DNA from: Roseiarcus sp963835885
GTDB taxonomy: Bacteria; Pseudomonadota; Alphaproteobacteria; Rhizobiales; Beijerinckiaceae
DNA length: 64,000 bases
Reading direction: 5' to 3'
Assembly: GCA_963835885.1 (NCBI GenBank)
Contig: CAWIHF010000017.1
Location: 1-64,000, forward strand
Shown: piece by piece, positions 35,003 through 44,802 of the stretch
How positions within the stretch are numbered: position 1 is the first letter of the stretch
How the letters are laid out: the number at the start of each line of letters is the position of its first letter
The notes under the pieces: model-generated
Databases searched by the model: none
Told to the model about the DNA's origin: nothing
Seen by the model: the letters and a program-made list of their open reading frames with translations, nothing else
Made by a program: the position numbers and the translations under genes

Positions 35003-36045
35003 AGCTCAATTCGCGTTAGATTGATATCATCATTTGGGCTCCTCCGCCGATGGCGGCATTGAGGCATGCTCGGGGCGTGGGATTGTGCTTGAGGCCGGCG
35101 AGGTGGAACCACCTGAGGTAGCTGTCGAGGTATTTTGTGGCAATGCCGCGACGGGGGCGCAGGAAGGTTTTGAGGCTCTCATGGCGACTGTTGACGGTCT
35201 GGATGTGTAATTCGCCGCGGACGCGTTCACCTTTCGACTGGTTGAGCGCTTCATGACTGACGCCGAGGGCGGCGGCGCAAGGCGGGTAGACGTTATTGCC
35301 GTCGGTGACGAGCAAGGTGTCCTTACCCAGAATGGGCGCGAGCACCGGCTTGATGGTCTGGGCGGTCACGGCCGAGAGGACGGCGCTGATGGTGGCGCCG
35401 CTCCGGTCGGCGGCCACCAGGATCGGCGTCTGTTCGTCCGAAAGGCCGCGCTTGGCTGCTTTTCCGCCCCGCCTGCGAGCCTTGCGACCGAGGCGACGCT
35501 CGCCCTTACAGCTTGATAATATATAGGTTTCGTCGACTTCGACGATGCCGCTCAACAGGCGCGTGGGGTTCTTGGCGGCGCGCAGGAAGCGATGTCGCCA
35601 GCGGAACGCCGTGCTCACCGCCACCCCGCACCGCTCGGCCGAGGCGGCCACCGTCTCGCCCTCGCTCACCGACTGACCAAAATCAAGCCAGCGTTCCTTC
35701 TTGCGCAATCGGGCCAGCGGCGTTCCGGTCAGCGCATTGAAGCTTCTGCGGCAATCCTTGCAGCGGAAACGGCGCAGGCCGTCGGTTCGGCCCCCGCCCA
35801 CCGACGCCCCGCCGCAGTGCGGACAGCGCCGCGCCTCGCCCAAGCGCTCCTCGATCGCCGCCGCCACCGCCGCTCTGGGCTGCCGGCCGGCCAGCACCGC
35901 CTCGAGCTCCTGGCGCTGCTTTGCCGTCAGACCGTCGATCTCCGCCAGCCACGCTCGAAACATCCCCTGATCCATCGCTATCCCCTGTCAATCCATAATA
36001 AATCGTAGCACAAACAGGCCACCTCAATCTAACGCTAATTGAGCC
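35003..36045 (-). mobile_element. IS1595-family insertion sequence, copy 2 (1043 bp)
   Basis: It has the same length and terminal repeats as the copy at 2444-3486, in opposite orientation, with its own 8-bp duplication TAAATAAA (34995-35002 and 36046-36053). The two are near-identical, so transposition was recent. The insertion target is an AT-rich intergenic stretch. Confidence 0.92.
35016..35975 (-). CDS. IS1595-family transposase, copy 2
   Basis: This 319-residue protein is the same as the transposase at 2514-3473 apart from Leu for Phe near residue 24 and Val for Leu near residue 103. The zinc ribbon, helix-turn-helix and catalytic residues are all present, so it should be functional. 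Confidence 0.92.
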   Translation of the reverse strand: MDQGMFRAWLAEIDGLTAKQRQELEAVLAGRQPRAAVAAAIEERLGEARRCPHCGGASVGGGRTDGLRRFRCKDCRRSFNALTGTPLARLRKKERWLDFGQSVSEGETVAASAERCGVAVSTAFRWRHRFLRAAKNPTRLLSGIVEVDETYILSSCKGERRLGRKARRRGGKAAKRGLSDEQTPILVAADRSGATISAVLSAVTAQTIKPVLAPILGKDTLLVTDGNNVYPPCAAALGVSHEALNQSKGERVRGELHIQTVNSRHESLKTFLRPRRGIATKYLDSYLRWFHLAGLKHNPTPRACLNAAIGGGAQMMISI

Positions 36046-36289
36046 TAAATAAATTTGGATTTCGGCCTAAGGAATTGAAAAGCCTCAATTCATGGAACAC
36101 TTTCGCTTTGCTCCGGTTTCCCGCAGCTTTGCTCCGGTGTCCCCGGGCTTTGGCGGAGTTTCCCCTGGCTTGGACCCGTCTTCAAACGGGCTCCATGCCG
36201 CTCCGCCGCGCTCGAGCCGCCCGGAACGCCCGCCGCGCCGCTAGCCCCGTCCAGTCGATGGCGCAGGTCTCCTCGGCGCCGGCGGACGT

Positions 36290-36395
36290 TCGCCTCGATC
36301 GCTCTACACGAAAGTTCCAGTCGCCACGCCGCCGCTGGAGCTTTCGTACGCAGTGGGTCGGCGGCCGCGTGGGCCAACTCAGGACGAGGTCGATG
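36290..36395 (-). repeat. Dispersed repeat, copy B (partial)
   Basis: On the minus strand this contains CCTGAGTTGGCCCACGCGG, CCGACCCACTGCGTACGAAA and GCGACTGGAACTTTCGTGTA, matching the first half of the repeat at 41308-41500. The second half (the AGCAGAAGCCGT block) is missing. It lies in the otherwise featureless 36046-36474 interval, where near-identical short runs TTTCCCGCAGCTTTGCTCC and TTGCTCCGGTGTCCCCGGGC also repeat. Confidence 0.5.
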
Positions 36396-36474
36396 GAGCG
36401 TGCAACGTCCCCGCCGCACCTTCGCCCCAAGCCTGCGCCACGCTAGACCGTGCTCGATCGAAGGAGATCCCGAA

Positions 36475-37494
36475 ATGGCGAAAATGCGCGCGATGGTCGT
36501 CCAAAAGGCCGGGGGGAAGTTGCAGGCGGAAGAGCGGGAGATTCCGGTCCCGAGCCGCGAGGAGATGCGCATTCGGGTTGAGGCCTGCGGCGTCTGCCAT
36601 AGCGATGTGCTGACCGTGCAGGGCCTCATGCCGGGCATCCAGTACCCGCGCATTCCCGGCCACGAGATCATCGGCGTGGTCGACGCGCTGGGCGAGGGCG
36701 TCAGAGGTTGGAGCGTTGGCGCGCGAGCCGGCGTCGGCTGGTTCGGCGGCTCGTGCGGCTATTGCAGCCATTGCCGGCGCGACGCCGCTTTTGCCTGCGA
36801 GAACGTGCACGAAGTGACTGGGGCGACTCGCGACGGCGGCTACGCCACCCATGTGGTCGTCCATGTCTCCTCGGCCGCGCACGTGCCGGACGAACTCGAC
36901 GCGGTCGAATCGGCCCCCCTGCTCTGCGCCGGCGTCACGACCTTCAACGCTCTCCGCCATGCCGGCGCGGGACCCGGCGACGTCGTCGCCGTCCACGGTG
37001 TCGGCGGCCTCGGGCATCTCGGCATCCAGTTCGCGGCGCGGCAGGGCTTTCGCACCGTCGCGGTCAATCGCGGTCGCGACAAGGAGGAGCTGGCGCGCAG
37101 CCTCGGCGCGAGCGACTATATAGACAGCGCCGCAGAGGACCCGGCAAAGGCGCTGCAGGCGATGGGCGGCGCCAAAGCGATCCTCGCCACCGTCACCAAC
37201 GGGCCGGCGATGCAGGCGATCGCCCCGGGCCTCGGCACGAACGGGGTCATGATGGTGATCGGGGCGGTCGGCCCGCTGACCGTCAATTCGTTCGATCTCA
37301 TTCAGAAGAGCGCAGCCGTGAAAGGCTGGTATTCGGGAATCGCCAGGGATTCCGAAGACACGCTGCAATTCAGCCTGCGCAACAAGGTCGTGTCGATGAA
37401 CGAGATCTACCCGCTGGAGAGGGCGCAGGAAGCCTATGAGCGGATGATGAGCGGCAAGGCGCGCTTCCGCGTCGTGCTCAAGATGGACTCCTGA
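36475..37494 (+). CDS. Zinc-dependent alcohol dehydrogenase
   Basis: The 339-residue MDR-family enzyme has catalytic zinc ligands Cys41 (GVCHSD), His63/Glu64 (PGHEIIG) and the Cys in LLCAGVTTFNAL. The structural zinc lobe is Cys94/97/100/108 (CGYCSHCRRDAAFAC). NAD-binding GVGGLGHLGIQFA follows. It resembles bacterial AdhA/AdhP-type ethanol and short-chain alcohol dehydrogenases. AAGGAGATC eight bases upstream of the ATG at 36475 fixes the start. Monocistronic by position. Confidence 0.9.
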   Translation: MAKMRAMVVQKAGGKLQAEEREIPVPSREEMRIRVEACGVCHSDVLTVQGLMPGIQYPRIPGHEIIGVVDALGEGVRGWSVGARAGVGWFGGSCGYCSHCRRDAAFACENVHEVTGATRDGGYATHVVVHVSSAAHVPDELDAVESAPLLCAGVTTFNALRHAGAGPGDVVAVHGVGGLGHLGIQFAARQGFRTVAVNRGRDKEELARSLGASDYIDSAAEDPAKALQAMGGAKAILATVTNGPAMQAIAPGLGTNGVMMVIGAVGPLTVNSFDLIQKSAAVKGWYSGIARDSEDTLQFSLRNKVVSMNEIYPLERAQEAYERMMSGKARFRVVLKMDS

Positions 37495-37729
37495 CTTCGC
37501 GCGCCACCGCCCTCGTCCTGATGCGCTCCCTGCGCAGCAAGGGCCTCGAAGGACGCTCCAGGAGGCGCCGCTGTTCCCTCCGGAATTGCCTCCGGAATCG
37601 CCCTACGAGGCCGCTTCGCGGCGCCTCAGGACGAGGCCGCGATTGTAGCCGCTGTCGCCAACCGCGTCCGCCGCGCTCCGTAGGGCCTCCAGAAGGACGC
37701 CCGTCTTTCGACAGGCGATGCAGCGCGGG

Positions 37730-38853
37730 CTACAACACGGCCTGAGAACGCGGTTCGACGATATGCGCCTCGACCGGCTCCTGACGGCCGCGCGCCTCGG
37801 TGCGTTTTCCCTCGCCGATCTGCAGTGTGTCGGGAACCGACATCAGCCGCAAAAGGTCTCCGGAAACGACGACGCGCCGGTCGATCGTCTTGCAATATTC
37901 ACAGAGCCGCGCGGCGACGTTCATCGTGTCGCCGAAATAGGCGAGTTGGCGCTTGGTGTCTCCGCATTCGCTGACGACGACCGGCCCGGCGTGGATTCCG
38001 GCGCGGAAGGCCGGAACGACGCCGAATTGCGCCTCGTAGGCGGGCGCGAGGTTTTCGATCTTGCGTTCGATCGCAACGCACGCGCGCGTTGCGCGCAGGA
38101 TCGTCCGTCACCGGCCAGCTGACGATCACCTCGTCGCCGACATAGGCGTGCACGGCGCCGCCGAAGTCGCCGATCGGCTCGTCGATGTCGAAGAAGAAGC
38201 GCGTAATGAGATCGTGGACCCGAAGCTCGCCCATCGCCTCGGCGAGACGCGTCGAATTGGCGAGGTCGAGGAACATCACGATCAACCGGCGCCTCGTCGG
38301 CCGATGATAAGTTCCGAGGAGAACACTCGTCAGAAGCTCGCTGCCGATCAGGCGCTGAATCTCGGTCGTCACGCTGGCGATCGTGGCGATGGCGAAGCTC
38401 GTCGCGACAATCACCGGCAGATCGAGCGCGATCCAGCTTTCGGCGACGCTGCTGTAGAGCACGAGTTGCAGCAGCGTGCCGACAACAGTCAGCGCTGCGG
38501 TCATGACCAGCAACCGGAGGAAGACGTCGGCTAAGAACGGCAGACGCCGCAGCGCGGCGCCGAGACGGGAGCGCGCGCGAAACGCCGTTTGCACCGCCCA
38601 AACGGTCCCGGCAAGGCCGACCCCGTGAAATCCGCTTCGAAGATAGTTCGCGAGGTCTCGGCCGGCGGCCTGATCGTGCAGATAGCGATAGGCGAGTCCG
38701 ACAACGAACCCTACCAGCAAATATGCGCCCAATAGACTCGGACCGCCGCGCCGCGGCCTGGAAAAGAACCGATCGGCCGATCCCGGGGTCGGCGGCCCGC
38801 ACAAGGCTTGCCGGCCTCTGGGCTTTGCTTTCTGGTTCCAGATGAGATGCCAT
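37730..38853 (-). CDS. Membrane adenylate/guanylate cyclase (class III), frameshifted
   Basis: An N-terminal part with several membrane helices (SLLGAYLLVGFVVGLAYRYL, FLRLLVMTAALTVVGTLLQL) is followed by a class III cyclase domain. The domain has LIVMFLDLANSTRLAEAMG with the first metal Asp, then GGAVHAYVGDEVIVSW. The frame changes near 38082 in a GCGCGCG run and continues ACVAIERKIENLAP, AFRAGIHAGPVVVSECG and FGDTMNVAARLCEYCKTIDR to the stop at 37730. The true start is uncertain: MASHLEPESKAQRPASLVRA (ATG 38853) looks like a genuine N-terminus but lies in another frame from the helices, implying a second shift. Confidence 0.65.
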
Positions 38854-38977
38854 GGGAGGATGTTACCACTTACGGCGAAGCGCCGCCGAAACGCTCTCCT
38901 GGCGAATGTCCGGTCGTGCGCGAGTTGCGCAATCATCACCTTCGGCAATAGCATCGCCATGCTGGGAGGAGGAGGAC

Positions 38978-39853
38978 ATGCCGACGGTCAAAACCCGGAT
39001 TGCCCGGATCACGCTTTGCTGGCTGGCCCTGGGGCTGGGGCTGCCGACTGGCCGGCAGGTCGTGCCCGCGCGCGCCGCGGACTGGAAGACGTGCAGGTAT
39101 TTCAGCCAGTTGCCCGACGATTGCGCCGGCGCTGAACAACGGAAATACGACAACCTGCGCGGCTACCGCTACGAAGAGATTGATCTCTTCGCCAGAGACG
39201 CGCTGAAGAAAGTCCCCTACGTCAGCGTCTACAATACGACCGGCCTCAATGGCGGAGACGATTCGCGCGATTCGGCGCCGAAATCGCTGGTCGACGGTCT
39301 GGATCCGAAAAGGATCGCGAAGAAATACCAAGCGCTCGTCGCGACGATGAGCCCGCCGCGCTACTGGACGATCGACTGGCTCATCGACCGGGTCGGCGCC
39401 GTGCGCAACTTCGACGGGCTCGACGCGGCGTGGATGGGCAACAGGCAGGCGCCAACGCCCACGCTCTTCGCCAAGCCGATCTCAGCCAGGCCGAGGTCCG
39501 CCAAGGAGACTTCCGCCAAACCGACGTCCAACGCTTATCGCGTCGCGTTCGTTGCGCGGACCGCGATCGAAGGATTCAGGAAAGGATCGCAGGTCTATCT
39601 GCTCGACGATCCCAAGGGCAGAACATGGGCCATGGTGTCCTACACGGACAATGTTGATCCCGACCTGACGATCGACAAACTCAACTCCCTCGGCGACATC
39701 CTCAATCTTCCACCGGGCTGGAAGTTTCGCACCGCGCTGCTCAAGAAGGAGCTGATCCTGGAGCCGAAGGGAGGCTCGGCCGGCGTCACCCAGGACGACA
39801 AGGAAAACGTCTATGACCTGACCGGGTCGGGGCAGAGCAACTACACCCCGTGA
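38978..39853 (+). CDS. Secreted hypothetical protein
   Basis: The 291-residue protein starts at ATG 38978 with a very strong ribosome binding site (GGAGGAGGAGG). It has an N-terminal signal-like segment (ITLCWLALGLGLPTG) and then ADWKTCRYFSQLPDDCAGAE, with two cysteines likely forming a disulfide. Later SKAYRVAF-like and KGSQVYLLDDPKGRTWAMVSYTDNVDPDLT segments suggest a beta-rich periplasmic domain. I do not recognise a family. It is divergent from the cyclase gene. Confidence 0.55.
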   Translation: MPTVKTRIARITLCWLALGLGLPTGRQVVPARAADWKTCRYFSQLPDDCAGAEQRKYDNLRGYRYEEIDLFARDALKKVPYVSVYNTTGLNGGDDSRDSAPKSLVDGLDPKRIAKKYQALVATMSPPRYWTIDWLIDRVGAVRNFDGLDAAWMGNRQAPTPTLFAKPISARPRSAKETSAKPTSNAYRVAFVARTAIEGFRKGSQVYLLDDPKGRTWAMVSYTDNVDPDLTIDKLNSLGDILNLPPGWKFRTALLKKELILEPKGGSAGVTQDDKENVYDLTGSGQSNYTP

Positions 39854-39922
39854 AGCCGCCCCATTCTGTCGGCTCGACACGAGATCCCACTCGGGCAAGG
39901 ATCGGCTCAGATCTTCGGGAGG

Positions 39923-41291
39923 ATGAGTGTGCCGGTAGCCCTGCGCGAGATTACGGTCCCGGTCTTCGACCTCCCGCCTCAACCGCCCCGCATTCCCGCC
40001 ACATCGTACGAAAGACGATGCCGCGAGGCCTACGCGCGCGCGGGATGCGATTGGCTCGTCGTTTACGCCGACCGCGAGCATAACGCGAATATCGCGTTTC
40101 TTTCCGGCTACGATCCGCGGTTCGAGGAGGCGTTGCTGCTGCTCGGGCCTCGCGACCGGCGAATCCTGGTGGTCGGAAACGAGGGGCTGGGATACGCGCC
40201 GGAGGCCGCCCTGCCCGGCCTCGATGTGGCTCTCGCACAGAGCATGAGCCTGATGGGCCAAGATCGGTCCCTGAAGCCCAAACTCGCCGCCGTTCTGAGG
40301 GACGCAGGCCTGAAGTCCGGCCAGACGATCGGGCTCGCGGGGTGGAAATATCTTTCGCCACCGGAGTGGGACGAGCCTGCGCCGGGCTTTTTCGTCCCGC
40401 ACGCAATCGTCGCGCTCATCGGCCGAATCGCGGGCGGGCCGGAGGCGTTGAGAGACGCTGCGTCCGTGCTGATGCATCCGACGGCGGGCTTGCGCTCGAT
40501 TATCGATGTGGACCAGATCGCGCTGCACGAATGGGGCGCGGCGCGCGCCTCCGCCGCCGTTTGGCGGATCGTGCAGGCGACCCGGCTGGGCCTCAGCGAG
40601 CCTCGAGGCCGCGAGCGCAATGGGCTACGCTGGCGAGGTCCCCTCGGCTCACGTCATATATGCGACCGGAGATTCGCATCATGACGTGATCGGGCTCCGC
40701 TCGCCGGACGGCCGCGTCGTGAAGGCGGGCGACGGCGCGGCGGCGGCGATCGGCTTCTGGGGCGGTCTATCCGCGCGGGTCTCGTTGCGGAACATGACGA
40801 GGCTTTCCTGAAGACGGCCGCAGCCTATTTCGAGGGTTCGACCGCCTGGTACGACATATCCGATATCGGCGTCGCCGGCGGCGCGATTTTCGATGCGGTA
40901 GCCGCGGCCCTCGGCACGCGGCGGACTGCGCTCGGCGCTCAATCCCGGGCACCTGACCGGCCACGACGAGTGGATTCATACGCCCGTCCGGCCGGGCTCG
41001 ACCGAGCGGATCGCTTCCGGCATGCCCTTCCAGGTCGACGTCATCCCGACGCCGTTGCCGAGAGGATGGGCGCTGAATTGCGAGGACGGCGTCGTATTCG
41101 CCGACGAGGCGCTGAGGACCGAACTGCGCAGCCGTCATCCGGCGGCGTTCGAGCGGATTGAGGCGCGGCGCAGGTTTGTCCGCGACGCGATCGGCGCGCC
41201 GGTTCGGGATTCGATTCTGCTTCTGTCGTCCACGCCGCTGTGCCTGCCGCCCTTCTGGCTCGCGCCGCGACGTCTGATCGCATGGACCTGA
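39923..41291 (+). pseudogene. M24-peptidase-like (Xaa-Pro aminopeptidase) gene with three frameshifts
   Basis: The first frame has the creatinase-like N-terminal domain (CDWLVVYADREHNANIAFLSGYDPRFEEALLLLG). Coding moves frame near 40600 (AASAMGYAGEVPSAHVIYATG), near 40775 (LVAEHDEAFLKTAAAYFEGS) and near 40925 (LNPGHLTGHDEWIHTPVRPG), ending at 41291. Joined, it is about 455 residues, the usual M24 length. The classical metal ligands of aminopeptidase P are not all obvious, so it may be a non-peptidase member. It is probably inactive, unless the shifts are sequencing errors. Confidence 0.55.
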
Positions 41292-41307
41292 CGGAGGCCC
41301 GAGAAAT

Positions 41308-41500
41308 AGACCTCTGCCTGAGTTGGGCCACCGGCGGCGCGACCCACTGCGCGCGAAAGTTTCCGATCCCCCTCTCCGACTGGAAAGTTTGTGTATGGCT
41401 TGTCGATGGGCGGCTTTCGGCAAAGCAGAAGCCGTCTGTCTTCAACCAAGGCGCGGATGGGCAATCAAACCCGTGAGTCGAGCTGCGATTGCGTGCAACG
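41308..41500 (+). repeat. Dispersed repeat, copy C (about 190 bp)
   Basis: This contains CTGAGTTGGGCCACCGGCGG, CCGACTGGAAAGTTTGTGTA, GGCGGCTTTCGGC, GCAGAAGCCGTCTGTCTTC and GATTGCGTGCAACGGAAGCC. The block order matches copies A (32290-32490) and B (36290-36395). It lies immediately before an IS630 remnant, which may have captured it or carried it. Confidence 0.65.
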
Positions 41501-41533
41501 GAAGCCCAATCTGAGCACGTACACGCCCGCCTC

Positions 41534-41814
41534 GCTCTACGCGGCCTTTCCCGCGCCAGAAGCGCGCCGCCTCGCCAAGACGGTTCGAATGGCACTACAC
41601 CCCCAAACACGGAAGCTGGCTCGACATGGCCGAATCCGAACTCGGCGTCCTGTCCAGCCAATGTCTGAGCCGCCGAATTCCAGACAAGCCGACCCTCGAA
41701 AAGCAAGTCGCCGCCTGGGAGAACCATCGCAATAAGCATCACGCAAAGGCCAACTGGCAATTCACCACAGACGACGCCCGCGTGAAGCTCAAGAGGCTCT
41801 ACCCCTCATTTTGA
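41534..41814 (+). pseudogene. IS630-family transposase remnant (C-terminus)
   Basis: The last frame, MAESELGVLSSQCLSRRIPD and WQFTTDDARVKLKRLYPSF, is the conserved C-terminus of another IS630 subgroup. The preceding bases encode FEWHYTPKHGSWLD once a one-base shift near 41580 is allowed. The N-terminal half and the left end of the element are missing. This IS differs from the one at 5096-6323. Confidence 0.8.
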
Positions 41815-42137
41815 ATGACTCGGGCAGGTACACCGCTTGTGCGGCGCGCCGGTCGTGCCAGTTCCATTTGCAAGAATGATATGACAAAGAGCTAATCGGT
41901 GCGCCGTTGTCGGTCTTACGCGAACGCCAATATTGACGGAGGGCTAGAGACTAGTGTATTCTCGTTCCGGACAAACCAGAATAAACGCCACACCGGCGCA
42001 CCGGCGAGCGCCTGAGACGTGCACGGCGTTGCGCTAGGCGCCAAGCCGGCAATAAGAGGCAGCCAGCCCATCGGTAAAATGAACATTGATCTACTTCTTT
42101 GCTGCTTCCAAATAGTTTGAGCGCTCTTTGGCAAATC
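41815..42137. other. No gene recognised
   Basis: I see no family-like protein, repeat or RNA in this stretch between the IS630 remnant and the acyltransferase gene. AT content is higher than in surrounding housekeeping genes. Confidence 0.4.
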
Positions 42138-43224
42138 TCAGACAACTCCGACCAGAGCTGGAACCGTCGCTATGCGGAGCACCCACTGGCGGAGCGGCGT
42201 CTCGACATATCGATAGTGGACAGCGGCCAGCATCACGACCATGAGAGCGGTCGCCAATAACACCGCTCGCGCTGTCAGGAAGTTCAACTGGGCGACAGGA
42301 TGATGGCAGGAAGCGAACGCAATCATCACCACAAATTGTACCGGCGCATGCAATAAGTAGATTGAGTACGACCAGTTACCCAGGACCACGAGACAACGTG
42401 TGTCCAGGAGCTTGCCGATCGGGTTTTTTGCGTTGACACTATAGTAAATCAGGAAAGCGAACGCGCAGATTGCCAGGACATCCACTCGCAATACTGCGAA
42501 CGCGGCCGCAAGTACCATTGCAGCGACGCCACTCCAATCGCGCGGCAATGCGGCGCGTCGAATATATGCTCGGTAGATCAGAACTCCAAGAGAAAAACCA
42601 GCGAGCGTCCTTAGAAGCGCTCGTATCCCTATAAAATAATTCAACCCTCCCCGATCACTCAGGCTTAACGCGGCCAGGACACAGACGCAGCATAAGGCCG
42701 TCAATCGCGGATGCTTTCCCGTGAAAAGCAAGCCGGCGAAGAAGACAAAATAAACGTAGGCTTCAGCTTCCGAGCTTGATCGACCATGAGGGATAGTTCC
42801 AACTCAGGCCAGAGCACCATTGTTGCAGGAGAGGCGGCTGGAGCGCCAGCGAGCGACCCGAGAACATGACGCTCCGAGTCGGAGCGCCGAAAAGCGCTAC
42901 GAGAACCACGACGGCAAGCGTCGTCGTCAAGAACAAAGGATAGATGCGAGCGAAACGCGCCACCGCGAATTGCCTCCAATGCGCACGCCAATCCGACGCC
43001 ATCAGGCGTCCATAGACGTGAGCCATTACGAAGCCGCTCAGAAGGAAAAACAAATCCACGGAAAGATAGGCGTGACCGAGGAACGGCAGGCGGGCCTGTG
43101 GCAGGAAGAAAATATTGAAATGGAACGCCATCACCGTCATCGCGGCGATGCCGCGCATACCGTCCAATGACGTAACGCGCGCTACGCAATTCACATGGGC
43201 CACCATCCGCTGGCGGAAAGTCAC
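42138..43224 (-). CDS. Acyltransferase family 3 (OafA/YrhL-like), frameshifted
   Basis: The N-terminal frame (ATG 43224) has the family motif SLDGMRGIAAMTVMAFHF with catalytic-type Arg/His, SVDLFFLLSGFVMAHVYGR and FARIYPLF. The second frame ends the protein with LVVLGNWSYSIYLLHAPVQF and HYRYVETPLRQWV. They join near 42776, where removing one base changes WSIKLGS-stop into WSISSEAEAYVYFVFFAGLL, the conserved SWSIS-E motif. About 360 residues with ten membrane helices. These proteins O-acetylate surface sugars or lipids. Codon use is more AT-rich than neighbours, as in many surface-polysaccharide islands. Confidence 0.8.
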
Positions 43225-43330
43225 CGAATGCAGAGCAAACTTTAAATAATTTCAGAGGCAATTATTACTTGACATCTCCTGGGCGTTGCAAATCAATTTA
43301 AGTTCATTTGATGTTTACGCCCGCTCGGCA

Positions 43331-43362
43331 GAATACAAGCGTTCTCTCTAACGCTTGTATTC
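43331..43362. terminator. Perfect 13-bp hairpin with 6-base loop
   Basis: GAATACAAGCGTT (43331-43343) is followed by CTCTCT and then AACGCTTGTATTC (43350-43362). The perfect stem in a gene-free stretch suggests a structured RNA end or a protein-binding palindrome. There is no long T run, so classical intrinsic termination is not certain. Confidence 0.5.
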
Positions 43363-43439
43363 TTTGACCGTTAGCGTCAGATGCCAGAAAAGTTGAACCT
43401 AGAAAGGGCAATTAGAACATCAACCTTACGTGCAAGATA

Positions 43440-43871
43440 TTGAATTATAGGGTGTTTATGCCAAATTTTGTGAATGCGGAGCAGTTGGCCAGATCGCAAC
43501 AATTTCAACAGGTTCCGCGTCAACTGCCGTTTCTAGGTCGAATTGTGCGCACACATAAACTGCTTGAATTTCGTCTTTCGACGAAATTGAGGATACCGGA
43601 AGCGATTGGACCAGCTGGAACATCGCACAGGCCCCAGGCGGAGCGGGGCAGGAAAGCCGGAGAAGCCGAGTGGAAAGGCGGCGTCCGCACTCCGGCGCGA
43701 TGGTTCGTACCGCTCGCGATCGGCTTCCTCGTCGGCGGCGTCGGTGGGGCCGGCGCTGCCGGCCTGGTCTCGGCGGCGGCGCTGCAATGGACCTATGTCG
43801 CGTATCTCGTCGGCCTCGACGCGCTGCTGTCGCGCCGTACGCTCGCGGACGTTATCGAGGGTGCGCCATGA
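43440..43871 (+). CDS. Small membrane protein coupled to a methyltransferase, uncertain start
   Basis: The last 60 residues (WFVPLAIGFLVGGVGGAGAAG, then LQWTYVAYLVGLDALL) form two hydrophobic helices and look real. The first 80 residues look unlike the rest and may be non-coding. The stop overlaps the methyltransferase start (ATGA at 43868-43871), so the two are translationally coupled. I do not recognise the family. A start nearer 43700 is possible. Confidence 0.45.
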   Translation: MNYRVFMPNFVNAEQLARSQQFQQVPRQLPFLGRIVRTHKLLEFRLSTKLRIPEAIGPAGTSHRPQAERGRKAGEAEWKGGVRTPARWFVPLAIGFLVGGVGGAGAAGLVSAAALQWTYVAYLVGLDALLSRRTLADVIEGAP

Positions 43872-44599
43872 GCTTGGATCGTCGCGGCGACTATGGCGTC
43901 AACTCGCCCTATGTCCCGATCGGTTTCGCCCTGGCCGTCTGTTGCTGCCTTGCGCTTGCCGGGGCGTTGTTCGTGTTGTCGATGCCCTTCGTCAGCGCTC
44001 TCGCCTTGGCGGCGGCAATCCTCTTCGCGTTCTCGACGCCAAGTTTTGTTTGGACAACGAGGCGCGGCAAATTCGTCGTCTGGACCGAACTTCTCGATGG
44101 ACTCGGCCTCAAAGGCGATGAAAGGCTCCTCGACGTCGGTTGTGGCCGCGGCGCTGTGCTTGTGCTCGCCGCCAAACGCCTGCCGCGGGGTCGCGTCGTC
44201 GGGCTCGACCTCTGGTCAAAGACGGACCAGTCCGGAAACAGTGAGACGGCGACGCTTCGCAACGCCGAGCGGGAAGACGTCAGCGACCGCGTCGAATTAC
44301 GGACCGGCGACATGCGGAATTTACCTTTCCCCGACCAGAGCTTCGACACGGTGACCAGCAGTCTCGCCATTCACAATATTACCGACCCGGTCGGCCGCAA
44401 TCAGGCTATCGCGGAGATTTTCAGGGTGCTGAAACGAGGCGGCACGGCTCTGCTCGCCGACTTTCGCCACACCAAGGAATATCAGAGCCGCTTGCGGGCC
44501 GAACCTGGCGCGGTAGTCGAACGGCGTTCGCTCGGCTGGCGATTCTGGTACGGCGGTCCGCAAGCCGCCACCCATGTTGTGATCGCTCGCAAGATTTAG
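43868..44599 (+). CDS. Class I SAM-dependent methyltransferase with N-terminal membrane helices
   Basis: The 243-residue protein has two N-terminal hydrophobic helices (GFALAVCCCLALAGALFVLS, SALALAAAILFAFSTPSFVW). A Rossmann methyltransferase domain follows: motif I LLDVGCGRGAVLVLAA, then VVGLDLWS, then ELRTGDMRNLPFPDQSFDTV and a UbiE-like VLKRGGTALLADF. The substrate is unknown, perhaps a membrane lipid. It is coupled to the small membrane protein upstream. Confidence 0.8.
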   Translation: MSLDRRGDYGVNSPYVPIGFALAVCCCLALAGALFVLSMPFVSALALAAAILFAFSTPSFVWTTRRGKFVVWTELLDGLGLKGDERLLDVGCGRGAVLVLAAKRLPRGRVVGLDLWSKTDQSGNSETATLRNAEREDVSDRVELRTGDMRNLPFPDQSFDTVTSSLAIHNITDPVGRNQAIAEIFRVLKRGGTALLADFRHTKEYQSRLRAEPGAVVERRSLGWRFWYGGPQAATHVVIARKI

Positions 44600-44802
44600 A
44601 GCAATCGTCCCGGGAGCGCTCGACCCGCCCGCGCTCGCGCAGACGGGCCGCGCCGCAGAGGGAACGCGAGCGAACCGCATCGTCTAGAAACTGCGCAACC
44701 TGAATTCCGCATCAGGAAAATTCAAGTTCCCCGTTGGCCCTGAAGAATCAGGGAGATAGTCTTGGTTTGCGACTCAGAAAATCATCACCAACGGGGTGCG
44801 CG

